From Sepiola atlantica (Eukaryota > Mollusca > Cephalopoda > Sepiida > Sepiolidae), in assembly GCA_963556195.1 (NCBI GenBank), contig OY744525.1, positions 47,381,648 through 47,445,647 on the forward strand: DNA of 64,000 nucleotides, given 5' to 3'. Shown piece after piece: positions 11,691-25,770 of this stretch; position 1 is the stretch's first letter; each line of letters opens with the position of its first letter. The notes beneath the pieces were generated by a model that saw only the letters and a program-made list of their open reading frames with translations, made no database searches and was not told where the DNA came from. Made by a program: the position numbers and the translations under genes.

Positions 11691-12870
11691 AAATTATTTC
11701 TTGATGGAGAATGGTAACAAAATCAGATCTTTCTACCTAACGGGATGATTACAAAGAATCATTACAAAGAATCATTACAAAGAATGGTTATTCTATTTTT
11801 ATTTTTGTTTGGTATTAAATGACCCACTGCACGTAATATGCAAACTAAATTATACCATACCAGTATATATTCAAAAGAAACATAGACCAACATGCTCCTA
11901 AGTCCAAACCTTTCTAACCGTAGTAAGGGTGATATTAACATGATAATGGTAGAGCCATCCAGCTAAGAGGGCTCCAGTGAAAATCCAGGAGGAGTAAACA
12001 TCAGGATCCGTCATCTTCTGGTCGTCTCTGCCTCTACACATGGCAAGCAAGAACATGTCAGATGTGGAAAAACAGATGCATTAAGTAAGGATAACAACAT
12101 TACTTCTGTGCATGCGCAACTGCTATTTGTTTGTGTGTTCTAAGCCAAACCTTCCCCGACTTCGTATGCAACCATTGAGACTTCATGCTCTTGGTGTCTG
12201 GAGTAAAAACTTGCAATCTTGCAGGCATCACAAATAGCTACGGCCAACAAGAAGAACTTTATGCAGATCAGACAATCGTTGTAGGCTCTGTGCAGAAGTC
12301 CGATTCGTTCAACAACAACAATAACAAGTATCAGCAGCAGCAGACTGAAGTATTAGTACTGTTTGTAATCTGTGTCTCTAGTTCAATGGGTATATGTATA
12401 AATAGCTATTCCTTTGCATGTAACAATATAACAAAAAGAGAGCTAATTCAGTATATCTTCAAGTGAACGTAAGCATCAGCAGCAAATAACTTTAAGTATT
12501 AGTATTGTTTGTAATGTAAACACGAGGAAAGCTGTTTTTGCAAGTAAACTTTTATTATAAAGGTTGTAGGTAAGCTGAATTTGTTGACGAAACGGGACTT
12601 TCCTTTTGTTTCACGATGTTTACAAAAATATGTTTTTGTGCAAGTAAAGTAGAGAAGTATGTGTCATTTTTAGTGTTTGTTTATATTGCTATGTTATCGA
12701 TCTGTTCATGAAGCAACATTGTACCAAGCATCAGCAGACTTGAAGTATTTGTATTGTTTATAAACAGGATAAACAGGATAACTGTTTTTTTCCAAATTAC
12801 TTGAATTATAAAAGTGAACCAGAAAGCAATGGAAATAGTATGCCGCCATCTTTGACAGCGAGGGAACAGC
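11691..12870. other. No gene seen; dispersed repeat pieces
   Basis: It includes a direct triplet 'gaatcattacaaa' (11752-11785) and several copies of a 'catcagcag..gaagtattagta' block (12330, 12475 and 12730, also 10130), which mark an unrecognised dispersed repeat. Confidence 0.5.
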
Positions 12871-12873
12871 TGA

Positions 12874-15210
<2,337 letters not shown>

Positions 15211-15650
15211 GCAACGAATGGAGAACAAACACATAGAAGCACAAGACAGCAGAACCGGGGAAAATACAACCACACGAGAGAGACGCAAGCATAGGCTGAC
15301 GCCACGAAAAAAAAAAAAAAATTATGGACAGAGGGTCGAGAAGGGAAAGCGCAAACCAGACCTCCACTGGAAGAGCGCGGACAGCTCTGGGACCGTGGGG
15401 AGGCTTGTTGCCACTCGGGCCCCAGAGGGGACCAATGGCCCTTATCAGCGGGAAATCGTTGGTAGGTGGCTGTTGCGATTACCGCAAGGTCATCAGCGGT
15501 GATGAACGAAAAGAGGTGGAGCATACTGGAAGTCTGAGGAGACTTGTTGTCACTCAGACTCCAGGGAATACCACAGGTTGTCGGCAGTGGGCGATCACTG
15601 ACGACGACCAGTGTGATAACTCCTAGTGAGTAAATAATAATAATAATTTA
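15211..15650 (+). repeat. 3' UTR and AAT tail of the REL-endonuclease LINE
   Basis: It runs from the stop codon through an A run (15307-15320), a GC-richer block 'gaggcttgttgccac' and a 'gatcactgacgac' block to a short (taa)n tail at 15629-15648. The same blocks recur in the three downstream copies. Confidence 0.75.
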
Positions 15651-15709
15651 AAAAAAAAAAAATTTTTTTTTTTGAAGAAATATTATTTTATTCATTTATT
15701 TTTTTTTTT

Positions 15710-16065
15710 AACTGGTGCCGGCCTAGGCTGACACCAGACAACATATTTGTAGAGGGTCGAGGAGGATGAGAAGACCGAGGAGGGACAGCGCAAACCAGAC
15801 CTTCACTGGAAAAGTGCAGAGAGTGCTGAGATCTTGGGGAGGCTTGTTGCCACCCAAATCCCAGAGAAGACCAATTGTCCTTACCGGCGAGAAATCAATG
15901 GTAAGAGACTGTTGCGATACCGCATCGTTATCGAAAAGAGGTGAAGAACACTGGAAGTCTGGGGAGACTTGTTGTTACTCATACTCCAGGAAATACCATT
16001 GGTTGTTGTCGGTGAGCAATCACTGACGATGATCTGTGTGAGAACTCCTAGTGAGTACAAATAAT
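15710..16065 (+). repeat. REL-LINE 3'-end copy 2 (UTR only)
   Basis: This repeats the UTR of the element at 13086 in order: 'gcctaggctgac', 'agggacagcgcaaaccagac', 'gaggcttgttgccac', 'gatctgtgtgagaactccta', ending in 'aataataata'. It is severely 5'-truncated. Confidence 0.8.
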
Positions 16066-16069
16066 AATA

Positions 16070-16700
16070 AGCACTAGGAACAGTCCCGAAAAAACTGGGA
16101 ATAAGACTAGGAGAAATTGGAATCAAAGAGAAGACTAAGACTATACAACGGACGGCAATGATAAAAACAGCTTAAATCTTAAGGAAAATCCTTGGATGTG
16201 GAAACCAACCTATATAAACTACGAACACTAACCAGCCACATAGAAATTGCAACAGAAATAAAACCAAAATATGGAAGGAACACCACATGATCCCGAGGTA
16301 ATTGAAACTGCAAGAAATCGTATGAACTCTCCCCCTCCCTCCGCCAAAGAAAAATGGCATCAACCTCGGCTGATACCACACAAAATAGTCATGAAGAGTC
16401 AAGAAGGATGGAAACGCCGAGGGTGGTTAGTAAACAAACCAAACCTTTACTGGAAGGCTGCAGAGAGTGCTGGAACATTGGGGAGGCCTATTGTCCCTCA
16501 AATTCCATAGAAGACCAACGGTTGTGGCCAGTGAGAAATCAATGATAAACGGCTGTTGCGATGACGCAAAGTGATTTTTAACGGTTATCGAAAGAGGCAG
16601 AGAATGAAGTAATGATAATGATAACAATAATAATAACAAAAATAACAACAACAATAATAATGATTATAATGATAATAATAATAACAATAATAATAACAAT
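16070..16700 (+). repeat. REL-LINE 3'-end copy 3 (last codons plus UTR)
   Basis: It starts inside the coding region at 'gcactaggaacagtccc', equivalent to 15063 of the long copy, and continues through the UTR blocks to an aat/aac-rich tail (16615-16710). The coding part carries stops. Confidence 0.8.
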
Positions 16701-16704
16701 AATA

Positions 16705-17190
16705 ATGATTATAGTAAACACCAACCAATTACATGCAAGTTAAAATAGAACAACACTGCATATACACAACTAGAAATATAGAAGGAACATTCTGCGACAC
16801 CAAGGGGAGATATGTAAGGAAAAATCTATAATGTGACAACTACCCATTCCCCATCCACAAAAAAAACACACTGTAGCCAGCATCAGTTGATACAACAGAA
16901 AATGGTCGTGAAGGGTCTGGAAGGATGAAAAAAAAAAAGAGGAAGGCGAACACCATCCAGACGTCCACTGAAACAGCATGAAGAATATTAGAATCTTGCT
17001 GAGGTTGATTGTTTCACAAATTTCAGAGAAGGAGACCACTGTTATAACCGAGAACTCATCGATAAATGACTGTTGCAATAACACAAAATGCATGGTGATC
17101 GAAAGAAGTGGAGAATACTGGAAACATGGGGAGACTTGTTGGCACTTAGATTCCAGAGAACTCCCAGTTGGTAAACACTAATAATAATTA
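16705..17190 (+). repeat. REL-LINE 3'-end copy 4
   Basis: It begins at a sequence equivalent to the codons just before the stop ('aaacaccaaccaa') and carries diverged UTR blocks ('ggggagacttgttggcac') to 'ctaataataattataataa'. It is more diverged than copies 1-3. Confidence 0.7.
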
Positions 17191-17196
17191 TAATAA

Positions 17197-17579
17197 TCTA
17201 TATATTAAAAAAAAGTCAGTCAGTTTATCAATTTTTGGTCATCGTAGCTTTCGTCCTAAAAAAATCAATATTTAATTCTGGTTCGTCAGGTTTTTTTGTG
17301 CAACGTTTGTGCATGTTCTTAGCAAGAAAAAATGTAATTCAGTTTAATTCGTATTAGAAATTATTTTATCCGACCAGAATAATTTTCAAAATGACACCAA
17401 GTTACTTCACTTTGTTTTGGTCGACTTTTGGGTGTTTTCTTCTAATGAAATTAACTCTGTATTGACGAATACAGAGTTACTTCTACTTGTTTGGCCTACG
17501 TTTTCTTTTTTTTCTTTTTAAAGAGGGCAAAAAATGAAAGTAAATATAATCCCGGGCAACGCCGGATAGGGCCAGCTAG
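17197..17579 (+). mobile_element. Short non-autonomous Helitron
   Basis: The 5' end is TC ('tctatatattaaaa') preceded by A. The 3' end is CTAG followed by T, with a GC hairpin 'cccgggcaacgccgg' at 17551-17565, about 10 bp upstream. These are the standard Helitron hallmarks: 5'-TC, 3'-CTRR, a subterminal hairpin and insertion between A and T without duplication. The 383-bp body encodes nothing, so it would depend on a Rep/helicase from elsewhere. Confidence 0.8.
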
Positions 17580-18137
17580 TACTAAATAAAATAAAACTAC
17601 ACAAAGAGAAAGAAAGAAAATAGAATGAGAAAGTGAGATAGAGACATAAAAGTAAAATGAAAGAAAATAAACTAGAGAAGCAATTGAAGAAATGAATACC
17701 TCCCCATCCCCCCCCCCGAGAAAACACAGATAAAAACTAAATTTGCTGCAATGTCCCAGGAGTAAACGAGTAAGAGAACCAGTCAGATAACGGTTGACAG
17801 ATCTTACCACCTGATAATGTATGCGAAGAGAAACAACATCTATTCTTACTCTTCAGTGGAAATGCAATGTTTTCACTCTCCTAAAAGTCAGAATTAACAA
17901 ATCGGCTGCCCTACTAACATTCTTTCCAAGGCAGTTAAAGTTCGATTGAAATTAGTTTGTATTTTTCTCTCATTATAGCATTGATTAACATGATGGAGAC
18001 TCTGGCTTAGACGTTGTGAGGCTGCAGACCGCAAAACTAAAATGAGAATTAAAATGTTGTATATTAAAAAATGATTTTAAATCTATTACTAATTGAGGTT
18101 TGGTATTTGTCTGTCTGAAGCCGAAACTATACTATTA
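17580..18137. other. No gene seen
   Basis: GA-rich stretch at 17595-17680, C run at 17708-17717, then ordinary AT-rich sequence without coding signal. Confidence 0.45.
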
Positions 18138-18468
18138 CTTTGATTAATGTACTATCTTTAATGCTTAATTCAATTTACTATACTATTCCAGACTAATGTA
18201 CTATATTTGAATGCTTAATTCAATTTACTATATATTCCAGACTAATGTACTATCTTTAATGCTTAATTCAATTTACTATACTATTCCAGACTAATTTACT
18301 ATCTTTGAATGCTTAATTCAATTTACTATACTATTCCAGACTAATGTACTATCTTTAATGCTTAATTCAATTTACTATACTATTCCAGACTAATGTACTA
18401 TATTTGAATGCTTAATTCAATTTACTATACTATTCCAGACTAATGTACTATCTTTAATGCTTAATTCA
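18138..18468. repeat. Minisatellite, about 49-bp unit, roughly 7 copies
   Basis: The unit contains 'taatgcttaattcaattta' and 'tactattccagactaatgta', alternating 'atctttaatg' and 'atttgaatg' variants. Confidence 0.93.
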
Positions 18469-18850
18469 GGGGGGGGGGGGAGTGTAGCCTAGTTTGTGTT
18501 CTGTTGTCATGAGGTCTTCTCCCCAGACATTAACACCTCCTTTTAGGTGATGGGGGTAGTGTAGTATCTGTTCTGGTGTCATGAGACAATCTTCCTAGGC
18601 ATTACTCGTCCTTTAGGGGGCAGGTAGTATAATAGATGTTTGTTCGTCATGATTTCATCCTTACAGCCATTACTTTCTCCTTTTGTTTGGGGGGGGGGGC
18701 TGTAGTGTAGTATCTGTTCTTCTGTTCTCATGATACCATCCTCCCAGGGATTATTTTCTATTTTGGGTGGAGGGAGTAATGTAGTATGTTATGTTGTCAT
18801 CCTCTTAGGCATTATCTCTTCCTGTAGGTGAGGGTAGCATACGTCAACAA
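18469..18850 (+). repeat. Degenerate tandem repeat with U2-SINE-like motifs
   Basis: Three to five units of about 70-100 bp repeat 'gtgtagtatctgttct', 'gtcatga' and 'cctcccaggcatta..cctttt'. The first motif equals the U2 branch-site-recognition segment in the U2-headed SINE and the second resembles its 'accctcccaggctttgcct' body. The same array in opposite orientation is at 28640-28930. Confidence 0.6.
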
Positions 18851-18959
18851 AAAATTGACACAGACGGCTGTTCATCAGCAAACGCAGCACTTACATTATG
18901 TATACTTTTTTTTTTTTTTAACTTAGTTCACTCCAAACAAGGCAAGTTGCCATTATAGA

Positions 18960-19490
18960 TGTAAGGGGCTACTGAGAATTAAGGTGAAAGTTTTTTGGGA
19001 GGTCATCCTAAATTGGGAGCTGTGCAGCAAGATGCTTGTTCACATTAGTTTCAAATTTCTGCATGTCGGTACAGTCGGAGAAACAGGGAGCAGGGAAGGA
19101 GTTCCAAAGGACGGCAGCTCGAGGAAAAAGGCTATTGGAGTAGAAGGCTCTCCGGCATCTGGGGACCTCCACAATGAATGAATAGGATTTAGCTGATTGT
19201 TGGTTTGGTCAAGTTAATTTATGTTGAGGGGGCACCAAACCCGCAAGTTCATCGGAGCACATTCTATTAAAGTACTTGTAAAGCAAGCAGAAGAATGCAA
19301 CATTTCGGCGATGGGACAGGGGCTAGATCTTGGTGGCTAGCGACGGGTGGATGGTGCACCAGCCCAGATGTGACAACAATCCTCCATGCATGGGCGAATG
19401 GTGGCTTTGTAGAGATATAGGATATTGTCAGGTGTGAGAAGTTTTCTAGCTCGGTAGATGGAAGCCCACATTCTTTGCAAAAATATGCTA
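18960..19490 (-). pseudogene. L2/CR1-like LINE C-terminus
   Basis: On the minus strand, pieces of the terminal region are readable: the 'LYKA..CxHVW' connection region near 19340-19430 and, further along, a degraded 'SFFPRAAVLWNSLP' type end near 19080-19130, with frame changes. The 19330-19480 part matches 400-520 at the nucleotide level, so both derive from one family. Non-functional. Confidence 0.6.
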
Positions 19491-19499
19491 GTATTAAAA

Positions 19500-20280
19500 A
19501 TAATCTGAAATAATCATTAGTGCAAGCAAGCAATTATGAATAGAAAAGGTCATTAAAAATATCATGTGTATGTGTGCATCTTTTCAGCAAACCCCATCTT
19601 TTTCTTATATATAAAGTAAAGTTAGTCTATTCACCGAAACTTTGACTTAAATAGCTTTCTTTATACAAGGTGTATACATAAATCCGTTTTGATATAAACA
19701 TATGCTTTTCAGATTTCTTAAAATAAAAATGTTATTTCTGATCACTTTTATCGATTTTGATATTTAATCGAATTATATAATTATATAGGAAGGAGGAGAA
19801 GTCTAACGCTCTCAATATGAACTACTCCCACAATCAACCATCACATTTTTGTGGTCAAGTTTTTACATTGGAAGCAAAGTTCCCATGATTTAGCATTGCA
19901 GCAAAAACTCTGCACATAAATAACCAAAGATTGCAACGATGTCCATTTGCTAATAACAAACCTACTTGAAAAAGCACTTCGTTTTGTGCACTCTTAATTT
20001 TGATGTGTATTGATTTGACATATGACATTTACAGGTGACACCTCTAGTGGCCCTCACCGAAAGATCCGCCATTGAAGAATTCACTCCATGCCAGAACTCT
20101 GGTATGACGTCATCGGCATTCTTAGTGCCAGTTACCGGAGTGTGGCTAACATAATTTTTAGGCCTTCTTATATTATAGTTTGCTTCCACTCTCATAAAAA
20201 GTATGTATATATGAATATATATGAGTATGGATGCATGTATATATAAATGTATGTAGACACTTATGATGTATGGGAAAATG
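19500..20280. other. No gene seen
   Basis: AT-rich. The 77-codon minus ORF near 19962-20195 matches nothing known to me. 20040-20170 has a more balanced composition but no splice context. Confidence 0.4.
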
Positions 20281-20560
20281 AAAAAGGAAAACCAAAAAAT
20301 GGATGTTTTTTATGTGTACATCAACGTTTCGTCTTTATTTATAAGACTTCATCAGGATGATAAAATAGAGAAAAATGTCATGCAAGTACAGATACATGTA
20401 GGGTAGACATATTGGGAGGAAAAATAGAATGAAATAATGGCCAACTGCTGGGTGGAGGTCCGTAATTGTTGGAGAGATAGAAATGAATGTTGAAGAAAAT
20501 GAGTGGGGAAAAAATAGAAGGATGGGGTGAGCAAGGACTACTGTGGCAGGTGGTAAGAGA
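20270..20560. repeat. Penelope-like 3' tail fragment
   Basis: 'catcaacgtttcgtctttat' followed by 'aagacttcatcaggatga' repeats, inverted, at 36235-36300. 'GAAACGTTGATG' next to a 'CATCAGGATGA' motif is typical of Penelope-like and related retroelement tails; the assignment is inference. Confidence 0.45.
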
Positions 20561-20699
20561 AAGAGGTGGGGGTGAGCAGGGGTAAAGTGGATGGCAGAGA
20601 GGGAGTGGAGGGAGAGGGGGGAGGGAGGTGTTTGACCAGATGGCTGCGGTCAAGATTGAAGGGGAAAAATAAGTTGGAATGTTTGTGTATGGGGGGGGG

Positions 20700-20731
20700 G
20701 TGTATGATGTATGTATGTATGTATGTATGTA

Positions 20732-20762
<31 letters not shown>

Positions 20763-20800
20763 ATGTATGTATGTATGTATGTATGTATGTATGTACATGA
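20700..20800. repeat. (ATGT)n microsatellite
   Basis: About 20 tetranucleotide units with a short (gt)n core. Confidence 0.97.
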
Positions 20801-20918
20801 ATATATTTATATGATATGTATGAAGAGCTTTACATGCTCCACTAGTTTTAGATCTGCTCTCACTCCTACACCAAGAATTAGAACTGGCTCCTCTCGGGCT
20901 CCCCAGCTTCAAATCCTC

Positions 20919-21291
20919 TCTTGGCCTTTTCGCCAAGATCAAAGTGTAGTATCTGTTCCAATGGATACTACACCATATAAATCGGTATCATCTTGGCCTT
21001 CGGGTCTTGATTTACGCCGGTCTATGGGTTTGTCCTGTGCAGTTCTAGGAGGTCCACCCTCCCAGGCTTTGCCTCCCCTCTTTGGGGAGGAGTAAGTTTA
21101 TTGCTTACTGCCTGAGGCGCCTCTACCGGGAAATGCCAACAGGCAATTTTTAATGGGCAGAGTGCTCACCTTCTCGGGCGCTGGCTTTTCAAGTCCGACT
21201 TTCCCGACCCGACCTTGGGTCACATCTTACCTTGTGGGAGTAAGATGAAACTGGCCTTGTGCCTAACCTCCTGGAGAGGAGGTAAATAAAT
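20919..21291 (+). mobile_element. U2-snRNA-headed SINE, copy A
   Basis: The head 'ttggccttttcgccaagatc' plus 'aaagtgtagtatctgttcc' matches nucleotides about 8-45 of U2 snRNA, including the GUAGUA branch-site recognition segment. It is followed by a non-U2 body with palindromic blocks ('ccaccctcccaggctttgcc', 'tttggggaggagtaagttta', 'gggcgctggcttttcaa') and an AAATAAA-like tail after 'ctcctggagagg'. There is no Sm site or 3' half, so it is not a U2 gene. The same 370-bp unit occurs at 44984, 59197 and 59900. Confidence 0.8.
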
Positions 21292-21695
21292 ACCGGGTAG
21301 AAGAAGTGTTAATTATTATGTTATTCTTCATTATAATCGCTGGTAGTAAGGATTGAACCTTCAACCTCCAGAAGACTATCACTGATGGATTAAGAACAAT
21401 CTAGTCCTGTTGATTACTATCTTATTCTAAAGGGGTCATGTGAAATTTTATTAAAGTTCCCAAGTTCGAAGAGATGCTCCCGAGAAAGGTCGGCCGAAAC
21501 GTTGTGAAAATAACAACTTAGACCTGAATAAAAGTCTGAATAAGTCAAATAATATAAATTATCAATCCTCATCTCAAAAATGTTGAAACGTTTGTATGCA
21601 TGTATGTATGTATGTATGTATGTATGCAAGTACACATGTGTATATGAATTTATGTTATGTGTGTGTGTATGCAAAGTTTCATGAGTGTGCATATA
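21292..21695. repeat. Hairpin-repeat arm and start of the 87-bp satellite
   Basis: Near 21470-21530 is a 'ggtcggccgaaacgttgtga' arm, related to 1790-1990. From about 21600 the sequence shows satellite-like 'gtatgtatgtatg', 'gtatatgaat' and 'gcaaagttt' blocks up to the TA target of the Tc1 element. Confidence 0.6.
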
Positions 21696-23373
21696 CAGTA
21701 TCTACAATAAGTGAGTACACCCAACGAATCTTTTACTTTTTACTTCATAGAACTTTAATTTTTCGTAGGATTTAAATGAAACTCGGTGTGAACATAGCCA
21801 TGTAGTGGTTTAATAGCTTTATAAACTATGAAGGAACAAATATCTTGTCAATGCAAAAGAATTGAACAAAAACATTTGGAACAAGTAACAAAAAGTGAGT
21901 ACACATGAGCATTTTAAACAAATAATCTTATTTTTAATACTTTGTATGACCTCCATTGTTATCAATAACAGCAGACAACCTCCTAGCCATTGATTCGACT
22001 AGTTTATGACATGTGTCCGCCGGAATTGCGTTCCATTCACATTTGATGACTTACTTCAGTTCGTTATTATTTCTCGGATTTTTTCCTTCAATTGTCTGTT
22101 TATTCTTGGAAATTGTTCCTCATGACAATGATTTAGATGAAAAAACTCGTGAAACTATTGTTAATTTATTCAAGAGTGGTCATTCATATAAGGAAATTAG
22201 TGACAATGTAAATATCAGCCGAAATATGGTAGCAATAGTTGTTCAACGGTACAAAAAAGCTGGAACCGTCAAAAATGGCCACCGTCCCGGTCGACCAAAT
22301 AAGTTTTCTGATCGAACTAAGAGGCGCATCAAACAACTAATAGAGGGACACAGACGTCGGAGTGCTGCTAGCATCGCAGAAGAAATTTTGCACAATTTAA
22401 ACGTAACTGTGAGTGCTCAGACAGTGCGCAACATTCTCCATGAAGATGGGTTTAAAGGCTGCATGCCTCGGGGGAAGCCTCTTCTTAAAACTTCTCACAA
22501 AAAGAAGCGCTATGAATTTGCTAATGAACATAAAGACAAAGACATGCAGTTTTAGCACAAAATCCTTTGGTCTGATGAGACAAAAATAAATCTATTTGGA
22601 TTAGATGGCGTTAAGCGTGTGTGGCGACGAAAAGGGGAAGCTTACAAGGATAAGTCTGTCGTGCCAACTGTAAAGCATGGAAGTGGGAGCTTAATGGTTT
22701 GGGGGTGTATGAGTGCCAAAGGAGTTGGACGACTTGCTTTCATCGAAGGCAAAAATGGATTCCAAACTCTATTGCCAGATATTGGAGGAAAAAATGTTAC
22801 CAAGTCTAACAAGTGTTGGCAGACGTGGAGTTTTCCAGCAAGATAACGACCCTAAGCACACATCTCGGGCTACTAAGGCATTCTTAGACAGTAAACGGGT
22901 TAATACCTTACCATTGTCGAATATGTCACCTCATTTGAACCTAATAGAGCATTTGTGGGAGCATCTGAAACGGAAAATTGAAGGGAAAAATCCGAGAAAT
23001 AATAACGAACTGAAGTAGGTCATCAAATGTGAATGGAACGCAATTCCGGCGGACACATGTCATAAACTAGTCGAATCAATGGCTAGGAGGTTGTCTGCTG
23101 TTATTGATAACAATGGAGGTCATACAAAGTATTAAAAATAAGATTATTTGTTTAAAATGCTCATGTGTACTCACTTTTTGTTACTTGTTCCAAATGTTTT
23201 TGTTCAATTCTTTTGCATTGACAAGATATTTGTTCCTTCATAGTTTATAAAGCTATTAAACCACTACATGGCTATGTTCACACCGAGTTTCATTTAAATC
23301 CTACGAAAAATTAAAGTTCTATGAAGTAAAAAGTAAAAAATTCGTTGGGTGTACTCACTTATTGTAGATACTG
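21696..23373. mobile_element. Tc1-like DNA transposon with about 400-bp inverted arms
   Basis: The ends are CAGTATCTAC and GTAGATACTG, flanked on both sides by TA (21694-21695 and 23374-23375), the Tc1/mariner target. The arms 21696-22096 and about 22973-23373 look almost perfectly inverted. The flanks belong to the 87-bp satellite that resumes at 23376. Arms this long are unusual for Tc1, and here they include transposase coding sequence. Confidence 0.93.
22105..23135 (+). pseudogene. Tc1-type DD34E transposase, inactivated
   Basis: Cut-and-paste transposase acting on TA sites. Readable in order: a paired-like HTH ('ETIVNLFKSGHSYKEISDNV'), the GRPR-like 'GRPNK' linker, a second HTH, the first catalytic Asp in 'WSDETK' (about 22570), the second in 'QQDNDPKHTS' (about 22840-22868), and Glu in 'LNLIEHLW' with 34 residues between, so the catalytic spacing is DD34E. 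The usual SPDLNPIE is SPHLNLIE. Defects: stop TAG at 22553-22555 just before WSDE, a one-base excess in the A run near 22749-22753, and TAG at 23016-23018. The frame then runs to TAA at 23133 inside the right arm. No proper N-terminal start is present. Confidence 0.9.
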
Positions 23374-23375
23374 TA

Positions 23376-25770
23376 TGTGTAGATGAATGTATCATATGTG
23401 TGTATGTATGTAAAGTTTAATTAGCATGTATATATATGTATATGAATGTATTCAAGTAAATATGTGTACATGAATGTATCTTATGTGTGTATGTATGTAA
23501 AGTTTAATTAGCATGTATATATGTGTATATGAATGTATTCAAGTAAATATGTGTATATGAATGTATCATATGTGTGTATGTATGCAAAGTTTAATTAGCA
23601 TGTATATATGTTTATATGAATGTATTCAAGTAAATATGTGTATATGAATGTATCATATGTGTGTATGTATGTAAAGTGTGATTAGCATGTATATATGTGT
23701 ATATGAATGTATTCAAGTAAATATGTATATATGAATGTATCATATGTGTGTATGTATGTAAAGTTTAATTAGCATGTATATATGTGTATATGAATGTATT
23801 CAAGTAAATATGTGTATATGAATGTATCATATGTGTGTATGTATGCAAAGTTTAATTAGCATGTATATATGTGTATATGAATGTATTCAAGTAAATATGC
23901 GTATATGAATGTATCATATGTGTGTATGTATGTAAAGTTTAATTAACATCTATATATGTGTATATGGATGTATTCAAGTAAATATGTGTATATGAATGTA
24001 TCATATGTGTGTATGTATGTAAAGTTTAATTAGCATGTATATATGTGTATATGAATGTATTCAAGTAAATATGTGTATATGAATGTATCATGTGTGTGTA
24101 TGTATGTAAAGTGTGATTAGCATGTATATATGTGTATATGAATGTATTCAAGTAAATATGTATATATGAATGTATCATATGTGTGTATGTATGTAAAGTT
24201 TAATTAGCATGTATATATATATATGTATATGAATGTATTCAAGTAAATATGTGTATATGAATGTATCATATGTGTGTATGTATGCAAAGTTTAATTATCA
24301 TGTATATATGTGTATATGAATGTATTCAAGTAAATATGTGTATATGAATGTATCATATGTGTGTATGTATGTAAAGTTTAATTAGCATGTATATATGTGT
24401 ATATGAATGTATTCAAGTAAATATGTGTATATGAATGTATCATATGTGTGTATGTATGTAAAGTGTGATTAGCATGTATATATGTGTATATGAATGTATT
24501 CAAGTAAATATGTATATATGAATGTATCATATGTGTGTATGTATGTAAAGTTTAATTAGCATGTATATATGTTTATATGAATGTATTCAAGTAAATATGT
24601 GTATATGAATGTATCATATGTGCGTATATATGTAAAGTTTAATTAGCATGTATATATGTGTATATGAATGTATTCAAGTAAATATGTGTATATGAATGTA
24701 TCATATGTGTGTATGTATGCAAAGTTTAATTAGCATGTATATATGTGTATATGAATGTATTCAAGTAAATATGCGTATATGAATGTATCATATGTGTGTA
24801 TGTATGTAAAGTTTAATTAGCATCTATATATGTGTATATGGATGTATTCAAGTAAATATGTGTATATGAATGTATCATATGTGTGTATGTATGTAAAGTT
24901 TAATTAGCATGTATATATGTGTATATGAATGTATTCAAGTAAATATGTGTATATGAATGTATCATATGTGTGTATGTATGTAAAGTTTAATTAGTCTGTA
25001 TATATGTTTATATGAATTTATTCAAGTAAATATGTGTATATGAATGTATCATATGTGTGTATGTATGTTAAGTTTAATTAGCATCTATATATGTGTATAT
25101 GGATGTATTCAAGTAAATATGTGTATATGAATGTATCATATGTGTGTATGTATGTAAAGTTTAATTAGCATGTATATATGTGTATATGAATGTATTCAAG
25201 TAAATATGTGTATATGAATGTATCATGTGTGTGTATGTATGTAAAGTGTGATTAGCATGTATATATGTGTATATGAATGTATTCAAGTAAATATGTATAT
25301 ATGAATGTATCATATGTGTGTATGTATGTAAAGTTTAATTAGCATGTATATATGTGTATATGAATGTATTCAAGTAAATATGTGTATATGAATGTATCAT
25401 ATATGTGTATGTAGGCAAAGTTTAATTAGCATGTATATATGTGTATATGAATGTATTCAAGTAAATATGCGTATATGAATGTATCATATGTGTGTATGTA
25501 TGTAAAGTTTAATTAGCATCTATATATGTGTATATGGATGTATTCAAGTAAATATGTGTATATGAATGTATCATATGTGTGTATGTATGTAAAGTTTAAT
25601 TAGTATGTATATATGTTTATATGAATTTATTCAAGTAAATATGTGTATATGAATGTATCATATACACATATGATACATTCATGCATGTATGTAAAGTTTA
25701 ATTAGCATGTATATATGTGTATATGAATGTATCATATCTGTGTATGTATGTAAAGTGTGATTAGTTTTAT
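23376..25770. repeat. 87-bp satellite array, about 27 copies
   Basis: The unit contains 'catgtatatatgtgtatatg', 'aatgtattcaagtaaatatg' and 'gtatgtatgtaaagtttaat', length about 87 bp. Variants 'gtgtgattag' (23678, 24115, 24466, 25247), 'catctatatatg..ggatg' (23947, 24822, 25083, 25517) and 'atgcgtata' recur at multiples of 87 bp, showing block duplication. A small inverted junction sits near 25660-25680. Confidence 0.95.

Noticed and set aside
20919..20965. Functional U2 snRNA gene
   Set aside because: Only about the first 45 nt are present; the Sm site and 3' stem-loops are missing and the same head-body unit is repeated elsewhere.
23376..25770. CRISPR-like or regularly spaced array
   Set aside because: The array is a continuous 87-bp satellite with no distinct spacers, in a eukaryotic repeat context.
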